Assembly (NCBI GenBank): GCA_039931675.1
Contig: JBDTRM010000044.1
Location: forward strand, 8,497 to 72,496
Origin: JAEUTH01 sp039931675
GTDB taxonomy: Bacteria; Bacteroidota; Bacteroidia; AKYH767-A; OLB10
Length of the DNA: 64,000 nucleotides
Direction: 5' to 3'
The notes under the pieces were generated by a model, which saw only the letters and a program-made list of their open reading frames with translations, did not search any database and had not been told where the DNA came from. This document shows positions 34,339-42,278 of this stretch, piece by piece. Position 1 is the first letter of the stretch. Each line of letters starts with the position of its first letter. The position numbers and the translations under genes were made by a program.

Positions 34339-35315
34339 CCTTTCGGCAAAATAATATTTTTAATCCAGGATTTGTTTTCCATGTACCACTCAACTGAACG
34401 TTTTAATCCTTCATCGAAACCAATCTTTGGTTGCCAATTTAAAACTCTATCAGCTTTTGAAATATCAGCCCATGTTTCGGCAACATCGGCTTTATGAAAT
34501 GCTTTGTTTATTACGACAGCTTTTTTTCCTGTGTATTCTTCGATTTTCGAAATCATATAATTCATTGGTATCGGATTTTTTCCTCCTCCAAGATTGATTA
34601 TTTCATAACCTGTGGCTTCGTAAGCTTTAAGCGTTCCTTCGGCAATATCATCTATGTAAGTAAAATCGCGGGACTGTGTTCCGTCACCAAACATTTCAAT
34701 TGGTGTGCCTTCATCAATCCATTTTATAAAACGGAAAACGCTCATGTCGGGTCGCCCCGCAGGACCGTAAACTGTGAAGTAGCGAAGTATGGTAATGTTG
34801 AAATTAAAAAGATAGTGATAACTATAAGCCAAAACTTCGGCTGCTTTTTTTGAAGCGGCATACGGTGAAATGGGTGTATTAACAGGAAGCGTTTCAGAAA
34901 AAGGCATGGGTTGATTTGCATACAGCGATGAACTTGATGCAAGCACCATGCGATTGATATTATGCTTGCGCATCATTTCTAAAAGATTCAAAGTGCCGTC
35001 AGCATTGGTGGTCATATACACATGAGGATTTTCAATGCTGTAACGGATGCCTGCACGAGCTGCAAGATTTATTATACCGTCAAACTTATACGTTGAAAAT
35101 ATTTTTTCAAGCCCATCAGCATTTTCAATATCGGCATGAATAAACTTAAATGACTTGTGTACCTGTAATTTTTTTAAACGATATTCTTTTAAGCGCACAT
35201 CATAATAATCGTTCATGTTATCAATGCCGATTATTTCATCACCTCTGTCTAAAAGCAGTTGTGCTGTTTTGCTTCCTATAAATCCGTTGGAGCCGGTGAC
35301 GAGGATTAAAGCCAT
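34335..35315 (-). CDS. UDP-glucuronate 4-epimerase-like SDR enzyme
   Basis: 326 residues from the ATG at 35315. The frame extends 17 codons further into a palindromic repeat, but the NAD-binding GSNGFIG motif must lie close to the N-terminus. The active-site pair is YAASK (Tyr-x-x-x-Lys) with upstream ASSSSLY. Lines such as IIGIDNMNDYYDVRLKEYRL, RAGIRYSIENPHVYM, RYFTVYGPAGRPDMSVF and RDFTYIDDIAEGTLKA follow UDP-glucuronate 4-epimerases closely. The expected reaction is UDP-glucuronate to UDP-galacturonate, supplying a sugar donor to the neighbouring glycosyltransferases. Substrate choice within the extended SDR family cannot be proven by sequence. Confidence 0.82.
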   Translation of the reverse strand: MALILVTGSNGFIGSKTAQLLLDRGDEIIGIDNMNDYYDVRLKEYRLKKLQVHKSFKFIHADIENADGLEKIFSTYKFDGIINLAARAGIRYSIENPHVYMTTNADGTLNLLEMMRKHNINRMVLASSSSLYANQPMPFSETLPVNTPISPYAASKKAAEVLAYSYHYLFNFNITILRYFTVYGPAGRPDMSVFRFIKWIDEGTPIEMFGDGTQSRDFTYIDDIAEGTLKAYEATGYEIINLGGGKNPIPMNYMISKIEEYTGKKAVVINKAFHKADVAETWADISKADRVLNWQPKIGFDEGLKRSVEWYMENKSWIKNIILPKG

Positions 35316-35345
35316 GCAGAGTTTTTGTTTTTTCCACAGGTTACA

Positions 35346-35380
35346 CCGGTGGTTATTCACAGGCAACCCTATTCAGGGTT
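35346..35380. repeat. Second copy of a segment of the 271-bp palindrome
   Basis: CCGGTGGTTATTCACAG plus the hairpin AACCCTATTCAGGGTT matches 33172-33205 with a few changes. It lies just upstream of the epimerase gene, so copies flank the GT4-epimerase pair. Confidence 0.75.
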
Positions 35381-35400
35381 GACTGTTACCTATTGAATTT

Positions 35401-36354
35401 TCAATTTTCAGTAATCTCTTTTATGCTGTACGAAATATCTTTTGTGGTTTCGTAATAATTTTTCACGAGTATGTCTGATATTAATCCTAATACAAAAAGA
35501 AGGATACCTGTGATGACAAAAAATACTGTCATCAATGGGAGTAACGTATTTGATAAATCCTGGTGTACATATAAATATGAATATATGGTGGCGCAAGCGA
35601 ATATTCCCCCGATAAAAAGAAAGAATAGCCCGATTCCTCCAAGCAAATGCAAAGGCCGCACAGCAAATTTATTCCAGAACCAAACTGAAATCATATCAAT
35701 AAATCCTTTGAAGGTGCGGGTCCAGTTATATTTTGTTTTTCCTTTTGTACGCGGGCGATGGTTTACTTCCAACTCACCGATTTTAAATCCCTTAATTTTT
35801 AAAATGGCTGGAATAAACCTGTGCATTTCGCCATATAGTGTAAGGTGATCGAAACATTCTTTTTTATAAACTTTCAAACTGCATCCGCTGTCGCTTATGC
35901 CATCGTTGATCATAAATTTACGAAGATAGTTAGCGCCACGCGAAACGAGCCGTTTCATAAAACTATCTTTTCTTTTTTTCCTCCAGCCCGAAACTACATC
36001 AAGATCATTTTCTTCAAGATAGCTGATCAGTTGCGGAATATCTTTCGGATCATTTTGCCCGTCACCATCCATGGTAACGATGTAATCGTTTTTGGCATGT
36101 TTGAATCCTGCATCCATTGCAGCAGTCTGCCCGAAATTTCTGCGAAAGGTAATCAGCCGAACAGGCGAAAGTTTTTTTATCACTTCGCGTGTTTTGTCTG
36201 TGGAGCCATCATCAATAAAAATAATTTCATAATCAAATTGATTCGCATTGCAGACATCAGTTATCTCTTTATGAAAGGCGGCAACGTTTTCTTCCTCGTT
36301 ATAAACAGGAACAACAACGGAAATTTTTTTACGATAATCGGGCAGGGGATTCAA
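35401..36354 (-). CDS. Membrane-anchored family 2 glycosyltransferase (DPM1/GtrB/ArnC-like)
   Basis: 317 residues. The GT-A domain begins ISVVVPVYNEEENV, has the DDGSTD motif and the metal-binding DGDGQNDP, then RGANYLRKFMINDGISDSGCSLKVYKKE. Two C-terminal helices (LHLLGGIGLFFLFIGGIFACATI and LLPLMTVFFVITGILLFVLGLI) anchor it in the inner membrane. This is the layout of enzymes that charge undecaprenyl or dolichyl phosphate with a sugar (GtrB, ArnC, DPM1). The lipid-linked sugar could be used by the nearby YfhO-type protein, itself a GT-C-like membrane protein. It lies upstream of the epimerase on the same strand, with a palindromic repeat between. Confidence 0.88.
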   Translation of the reverse strand: MNPLPDYRKKISVVVPVYNEEENVAAFHKEITDVCNANQFDYEIIFIDDGSTDKTREVIKKLSPVRLITFRRNFGQTAAMDAGFKHAKNDYIVTMDGDGQNDPKDIPQLISYLEENDLDVVSGWRKKRKDSFMKRLVSRGANYLRKFMINDGISDSGCSLKVYKKECFDHLTLYGEMHRFIPAILKIKGFKIGELEVNHRPRTKGKTKYNWTRTFKGFIDMISVWFWNKFAVRPLHLLGGIGLFFLFIGGIFACATIYSYLYVHQDLSNTLLPLMTVFFVITGILLFVLGLISDILVKNYYETTKDISYSIKEITEN

Positions 36355-36583
36355 TAGCAGAAAGTTAATTCATGAGGGGTGCAAAATGAGAAAAATTTCA
36401 CAAGATTTAAGCCATAATTGAAAGTTAAGGAAGTTGTTATAAAATGTCACATTCTTTAGATTACCTTTTAAAAGAAAAATTTGCTACTCCTTCAACATAA
36501 ATAATTAATGTGTTTCAAATACTTTTCTACTTTCACCCCGCTTTAAAACGTAACAATTATTTAAAGTTAACTTAACATAAGCA

Positions 36584-37228
36584 ATGGCACTTAACTTCTT
36601 AAAATATCTTGTACCGCAGGACAAAAAATTTTTCCCGCTTTTTGAAAAAGCTGCCGCTAATCTTTCATTAGCAGGGAAAGCAATTTATGAATTGGTAATT
36701 TGTACTGATGAAGAAGAGCGCATACGGCTGATGCGCGAAATTGAAGACCTTGAACATACAGGTGATGATATCACCCATGAGATATTCAGCGAACTGAGTA
36801 AAAATTTTATCACACCATTTGATCGCGAAGACATACACCGTTTAGTTTCGGCATTGGATGACATATTAGATTACATTCATGGAAGCAGTAAGCGCATGCA
36901 ACTGTATAATGTAAAAGTTTATACTCCTGATATGATCAAGCTTGCTGAATTGCTCCGTACGCAGATTGATGAACTGCGCAGGGCGATTTTCGAATTGAAA
37001 AACATGAACCGCATGCGCGATATCACCGATTCATTAGTTCGTATCAACAGTATCGAAAATCATGCTGACGATGTTTTTGATAATGCCGTTGCAAAATTAT
37101 TTACAGATGAAAAAGATGCCGTGCAATTAATTAAAATCAAAGAAATTTTACAGGCATTGGAAACCGCAACTGATATGTGCGAAGATGCTGCAAATGTGAT
37201 TGAATCAATAGTAGTGAAAATGGCATGA
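36584..37228 (+). CDS. DUF47 (PhoU-like) phosphate transport accessory protein
   Basis: 214 residues, entirely helical. The family pattern is clear: LKYLVPQDKKFFPLFEKAAANL, REIEDLEHTGDDITHEIFSELSKNFITPFDREDI, and ENHADDVFDNAVAKLF. Such proteins are encoded with Pit-type phosphate carriers and are thought to regulate them, like PhoU with the Pst system; the acidic clusters (ExxxD) probably bind metal. The pit gene follows in the same orientation 134 bases downstream. Confidence 0.9.
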   Translation: MALNFLKYLVPQDKKFFPLFEKAAANLSLAGKAIYELVICTDEEERIRLMREIEDLEHTGDDITHEIFSELSKNFITPFDREDIHRLVSALDDILDYIHGSSKRMQLYNVKVYTPDMIKLAELLRTQIDELRRAIFELKNMNRMRDITDSLVRINSIENHADDVFDNAVAKLFTDEKDAVQLIKIKEILQALETATDMCEDAANVIESIVVKMA

Positions 37229-37229
37229 C

Positions 37230-37355
37230 AAAAATTATAAATTATAAATTTTGAATTATAAATTGTGGATAACGTAAACCATAAACAGATTGCTTCGTTC
37301 CTCGTAATGACGAATAACGGTATTTCCATATTTCCATATTTCCATATTTCCTGAT
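37230..37355. repeat. Short tandem and dispersed repeats between the DUF47 and pit genes
   Basis: Contains near-copies of AAATTATAAATT, a word pair GATTGCTTCGTTCCTCGTAAT (37289-37309) that recurs inverted at 52101-52148, and four tandem TTTCCATAT units (37322-37350). No gene or promoter was identified. Confidence 0.6.
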
Positions 37356-37362
37356 ACCCGAT

Positions 37363-38355
37363 ATGTCATCAACCCTAATGATTGTAGTAATAGTATTCGC
37401 TCTCGTTTTTGATTTCATCAATGGCTTTCATGATGCTGCTAATTCTATTGCCACTGTAGTATCTACCAAGGTGCTTACTCCCTTTGTTGCTGTGGTATGG
37501 GCAGCAGCATTTAATTTTATTGCGTATTGGATATTCGAATTAAAAGTGGCAGATACCGTTGCAAAAACAGTGAAGGCTGAAAATATTACGCTCGTGGTTG
37601 TGCTTTCAGGATTGATCGCAGCCATTATCTGGAATCTTATAACCTGGTGGAGGGGCATACCTTCATCATCATCACATACGCTCATAGGTGGTTTTGCCGG
37701 TGCCGGTGTTGCAAATGCCGGCAGCTTACATGCGGTAAATCTTTCGGCTATAATGCCTGTTATTTATTTCATTGTGCTGGCACCGGTATTAGGAATGATC
37801 ATTTCGTACTTTATAAGTGTGCTCACTTTGCATATTTGCAAGAGATCAAATCCTTCAAAAGTGGATAAAATTTTCAGACGCTTGCAGCTCGTTTCATCAG
37901 CAGCTTACAGCCTGGGGCATGGTGGTAATGATGCACAAAAAGTGATGGGAATTATAGCAGCGGCTATGCTTTCGCAAGGTATAATTGGCGACATTAAAGA
38001 ATTACCCGAGTGGGTTCCCCTGGCTTGTTATACATCCATAGCAGCAGGTACAATGATTGGCGGATGGCGCATTGTAAAAACTATGGGACAAAAAATAACC
38101 AAGCTTACACCTTTTGAAGGCTTTAGTGCCGAAACTGCCGGGGCAATAACTTTATTTGCAACGCAACATTATAAAATTCCTGTTTCAACAACACATACCA
38201 TTACAGGTTCCATTATCGGTGTTGGATTAACCAAAAGAATTTCTGCTGTAAGATGGGGAGTAACCATTCAGTTGATCTGGGCGTGGGTGCTTACCATCCC
38301 GGTTACGGCTGGTCTTGCAGCACTTATATTTTTACTGCTGAATACTTTTTTGTAG
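37363..38355 (+). CDS. pit: Low-affinity inorganic phosphate transporter, Pit family
   Basis: 330 residues with about ten membrane helices. The duplicated Pit signature is present: FDFINGFHDAANSIATVVSTKVL near the N-terminus and SLGHGGNDAQKVMGIIAAAML near the middle. TPFEGFSAETAGAITLFATQHYKIPVSTTHTITGSIIGVG is also typical. Members move metal-phosphate complexes with protons (or sodium) across the inner membrane. At 330 residues it is the short form common in Bacteroidota. The upstream DUF47 gene is the expected regulator. No Pho-box-like operator was recognised. Confidence 0.9.
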   Translation: MSSTLMIVVIVFALVFDFINGFHDAANSIATVVSTKVLTPFVAVVWAAAFNFIAYWIFELKVADTVAKTVKAENITLVVVLSGLIAAIIWNLITWWRGIPSSSSHTLIGGFAGAGVANAGSLHAVNLSAIMPVIYFIVLAPVLGMIISYFISVLTLHICKRSNPSKVDKIFRRLQLVSSAAYSLGHGGNDAQKVMGIIAAAMLSQGIIGDIKELPEWVPLACYTSIAAGTMIGGWRIVKTMGQKITKLTPFEGFSAETAGAITLFATQHYKIPVSTTHTITGSIIGVGLTKRISAVRWGVTIQLIWAWVLTIPVTAGLAALIFLLLNTFL

Positions 38356-38617
38356 GAAAATATTTTTTCGTTGGGTTAATGAATGAGCAAAAACGGATCA
38401 CTTTTAACTTTATACCACTGAGCTTACTTCTTTAGCCCTATCAATATTGACTTTTGAGCCGGTAATGGTTTGCCCGTTTTTTTTAGAGAGAAGATAATCC
38501 TTGTTCAGACATTCATTGTACCGTTTCAACACTAATTGTTTTTTCCGCTATAAGTCTTGAAACATCTTTGTACAATCAATTGGAGTTTTTTATTAATCCC
38601 CGTTAATTAAACCATAA

Positions 38618-41600
38618 ATGAAAAGAGTACAATTACTAATTCTGTTATTTATTTTATCGCTAAAAGGTTATTCACAAATAACCCCATTATGGACTAATAC
38701 CTATCAAGGTACAGGAGATAACTCAGATCGCTATAATGCCATTGCAAAAGACGGTGCGGGCAATATATATCTCGCAGGATATACCTTTCAAACCGGCCAG
38801 GACAAAAACTATCTTTTGGTAAAAATTAATCAGTCTGGCGTTGTTCTTTGGAGCCGTGTTTATAATAACAGCACAGCAAATGGATCTGACAAAGTTTTTT
38901 TCGTAGGTGTTGATGGTCTTAACAATGTATATATTTCAGGAACTACTGATGGCGGTTCAATTAATCAGAACGACATCCTCACACAGAAGTATGACGCGAG
39001 CGGAACCATGCAATGGACTGCTACTTACAACAATGTGTTGGCAAATCAGAATGAAGAACCGTTAGGTATGAGCGTGGATAACAGCGGTAACGTTTATATA
39101 ACAGGTTTGAGTGATAAAGATTCAACTGCCTTTACTAATGACGACATCATTACTTTAAAATACAACACAGCAGGAACATTGTTATGGTCTGCAAGAATTA
39201 ACGGTGTAGGAAACGGTACCGATCGTGGCAGTTCAATTACAAGCGACAATGCAGGTAATTGTTTTATTACAGGCCGCACTTTTACAAATAATGCAAGTGC
39301 CGATGATGTGATTACGGTTAAATATAATTCGTCAGGAGGTGAAACATGGCGCAATGTTTATAACAGAAACGGGAACAATGATCGTGGAGAAGCTATTGCA
39401 ATTGATGATAGCGGAAATGTTTTTACAACAGGTCGTTCCTCAAACGGAAATAGCTATGATTTTGTTTTGATCAAATATAACGCAGCAGGTCTGCCGCAGT
39501 TTACATCTTTTTACAGTACCACACAGGATGAATATCCTTCGCGAATTGCATTGGATGCAAACCGAAATATTTTAGTAGCAGGGCAAAGAGATGTAGATCC
39601 TTCGGGAGGAACTAATAACTACGATTATCAATTAGTAAAATTTAATCCGTCAGGTGTTCAGCAGTGGGCACAGTCATTCGGAAATGCGGCAAATAATGCC
39701 GAAGATCCCAATGGATTACTTACCGATGCATCGGGCAATATTTATATTACAGGCAAGAGTGATGTAAGTACCACAGCAGGTGTTGTTGCAAATAATTACC
39801 TGACAGTGAAATACGATGCATCGGGAGTGTTGCAGTGGTCAGCATATTTTAACGGAACTGCTGTTAACAGTGACGACATAGCCGAAGGAATGGTATTGGA
39901 TGGAGCAGGAAACATTTATGTTGCCGGTGGTGCACAAAATTTAAATACCCAAAAGGATGGCATGGTCATTAAATATAATGTCTCAACCGGTGCTGTTACA
40001 TTATCGCAGGTTTATAACGGAACAGGTGAATACACAGATAAGATTCAGGGAATTACCACTGATACACTCAACAACGTTTATGTTACAGGATATGTTTATA
40101 ATTCTGAAAGACGAAAGGATCTTTTTACAAGAAAAATAAATGCAGCAGGAACTGTATTATGGACCAGCGTTTATGACTTTGTTCAATCTGACGATGAAGG
40201 CAAAGCAATAGCTGTGGATGATAGCGGATACGTTTATGTAACAGGACAAAGTATAGGTTCAGGCACCAGCGATGATTTTATAACAATAAAGTATGATGCT
40301 GCCGGCAATCAATTATGGGCCAGCCGTTACAATTTTGCAAACGAAGCCGATGTGGCAGTTTCTATTGCTGTTAATATTGCCGGTCTTGTATTTGTTACAG
40401 GCTACAGTGATGCCAACCCTTCAAGCTTTGTAACCGATTATGATTATGCTACTATAAAATATTCAGCTACGGGAAATGAAATGGCAGTGACAAGGTATAG
40501 TGGTGCCGTTAACAAACCCGATCGTCCTGTTAAGTTAATAATCTCAGGAAGCAGTGTTTACGTAACAGGCCGCAGTTCAAATGCTTCCAACTATGATATT
40601 GTAACTATTAAATATCCTTTCAGCTTAACTCAAAGCTGGGTTGCAACTTATGCGGGCACAGGCAATGGTGATGATGTACCTGCTGACCTTACAGTTGAGA
40701 ATGGAAATGCTTATGTCACCGGCTACTCATTTAACGGAGTTTCAGATGATATAGTAACGTTGAAATATACTTCAGCCGGACTTCAATCGTGGGCTGCAAC
40801 TTATAACGGTGCTTTGAATGGTAGTGATCGCCCCGGTGCAATGACCATAAATGCAAATGGAGTTTACGTAACCGGCCGCACAACAGTTGGTCTTGGTGCT
40901 GACAGCGCTGATTTTATAACAGTAAAGTATAACAAAACTTCAGGAGCCCAGGTTTGGAGTAATATTTATAATGGTCCAGGTGCAGGATATGACAAAGGAA
41001 CTGCAATAGTTACCAATGTAGTGGGAAGTATTATTGCATCAGGAGATATTACCAACAGTGGCACCACTACAGATATGAGTACAATTCTATATGATGATAA
41101 TGGAAATCGTAAATGGATTGCCAACTATAATGGTGCAGGTAACGGAGATGATGCTGTAAGAGCAAACCTTCTTGATAAAACAGGATTTTTGTATGTAGCA
41201 GGTTATGTTACAGGAGCAGGCTCCGCAGGTTTTGATGCTACTACTTTGAAATATTGTCCACAGCCGGGGGCTTCAGCCGGTGCTGATGTTGCTGTATGCA
41301 AAGGTTCGGGTACCACACTAACAGCTTCTGGTGGTAACAGTTATTTATGGACACCGGCTGCGGGATTGAGCAGCTCTGCAATTTCAAATCCTGTTGCATC
41401 GCCTGTTGCAACTACCACCTATACGGTAACAGTTAGTAATACGCAAGGTTGTTCAGCTACAGCCACAATTAAGGTTACAGTTAACTCAGTGCCTTCTGCA
41501 ACAATTATACCTTCGGGAACGGATACCATTTGCAGTGGTGATAGTCTTTTGCTTAGTGCAAATTCAGGTGCAGGTTTGACATATCAATGGAAAAAAGGAA

Positions 41601-42238
41601 CTACGGTTATTGCCGGTGCTGCGGGCATATCATATTATGCTAAAACAGCGGCTTCATATAAAGTTTTAGTTACAAATAGTGGAGGTTGCACAAAGCTTTC
41701 TGTCACTGCCAAAATTGTTTATGGAAATCCAACGGCAACAATAACAGCAAGTGGCCCAACTTCTTTTTGCGCAGGCGACTCTGTAATATTTACTGCTAAC
41801 TCTGGTGCAGGTTTTACTTATCAATGGAAAAAGGGAACAACTAATATCGCAGGTGCAACAGGTATTTCTTATACAGCAAAAACTGCCGGCATTTATAAAG
41901 TAGTTGTAGCAAGTTCAAATGGTTGTACTAAATTATCTACAGGTAAAACAGTAACTGTAAATTGTCGTACAGTAAATAATGCGATTTCCGATTTGGAATA
42001 TGCAGTTGTTAATCCTAATCCATTTAGTAATTCATTTCAACTCAACCTGAAATCTGAAAGTGATGAAAAGATCCGGGTTGTAATTTACAATGTGATAGGA
42101 AGCAAGGTTTACGAGTCAGAATTATTTGATAATAATGATGAAAAGAGTTTTGGCCAGGACCTTAACCCGGGAATATATTTTGCAGAAGTGATTCAAGGCG
42201 ATCATCATCAAATGTTGCGCGTTGTAAAGGCCAGGTAA
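38618..42238 (+). CDS. Large SBBP-repeat protein with Ig-like repeats and T9SS sorting domain
   Basis: 1206 residues with a signal peptide (MKRVQLLILLFILSLKGYSQ). Residues ~25-890 are some 15 repeats of the SBBP type, each around DGAGNIYLAGYT or DDSGNVFTTGRS followed by an IKYNAAG line, predicted to form beta-propellers. A linker with AGADVAVCKGSGTTLTASGG follows, then two Ig-like repeats (YQWKKGTTVIAGA, YQWKKGTTNIAGA). The end is a type A sorting domain (VNPNPFSNSFQLNL ... GSKVYES ... GIYFAEVIQG). The same Ig-like unit occurs in the protein at 6683-8665. The next gene is a paralog without the Ig-like part, 40 bases downstream. Likely an outer-surface scaffold or adhesin; no enzyme motif is visible. 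Confidence 0.85.
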   Translation: MKRVQLLILLFILSLKGYSQITPLWTNTYQGTGDNSDRYNAIAKDGAGNIYLAGYTFQTGQDKNYLLVKINQSGVVLWSRVYNNSTANGSDKVFFVGVDGLNNVYISGTTDGGSINQNDILTQKYDASGTMQWTATYNNVLANQNEEPLGMSVDNSGNVYITGLSDKDSTAFTNDDIITLKYNTAGTLLWSARINGVGNGTDRGSSITSDNAGNCFITGRTFTNNASADDVITVKYNSSGGETWRNVYNRNGNNDRGEAIAIDDSGNVFTTGRSSNGNSYDFVLIKYNAAGLPQFTSFYSTTQDEYPSRIALDANRNILVAGQRDVDPSGGTNNYDYQLVKFNPSGVQQWAQSFGNAANNAEDPNGLLTDASGNIYITGKSDVSTTAGVVANNYLTVKYDASGVLQWSAYFNGTAVNSDDIAEGMVLDGAGNIYVAGGAQNLNTQKDGMVIKYNVSTGAVTLSQVYNGTGEYTDKIQGITTDTLNNVYVTGYVYNSERRKDLFTRKINAAGTVLWTSVYDFVQSDDEGKAIAVDDSGYVYVTGQSIGSGTSDDFITIKYDAAGNQLWASRYNFANEADVAVSIAVNIAGLVFVTGYSDANPSSFVTDYDYATIKYSATGNEMAVTRYSGAVNKPDRPVKLIISGSSVYVTGRSSNASNYDIVTIKYPFSLTQSWVATYAGTGNGDDVPADLTVENGNAYVTGYSFNGVSDDIVTLKYTSAGLQSWAATYNGALNGSDRPGAMTINANGVYVTGRTTVGLGADSADFITVKYNKTSGAQVWSNIYNGPGAGYDKGTAIVTNVVGSIIASGDITNSGTTTDMSTILYDDNGNRKWIANYNGAGNGDDAVRANLLDKTGFLYVAGYVTGAGSAGFDATTLKYCPQPGASAGADVAVCKGSGTTLTASGGNSYLWTPAAGLSSSAISNPVASPVATTTYTVTVSNTQGCSATATIKVTVNSVPSATIIPSGTDTICSGDSLLLSANSGAGLTYQWKKGTTVIAGAAGISYYAKTAASYKVLVTNSGGCTKLSVTAKIVYGNPTATITASGPTSFCAGDSVIFTANSGAGFTYQWKKGTTNIAGATGISYTAKTAGIYKVVVASSNGCTKLSTGKTVTVNCRTVNNAISDLEYAVVNPNPFSNSFQLNLKSESDEKIRVVIYNVIGSKVYESELFDNNDEKSFGQDLNPGIYFAEVIQGDHHQMLRVVKAR

Positions 42239-42278
42239 AACATCAATAATTTAATAATTAAAAAGTAATCCACATATC

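Noticed and set aside
37230..37355. Possible regulatory leader of the pit gene
   Set aside because: The interval is made of short dispersed and tandem repeats with no promoter or conserved RNA fold that I can recognise.
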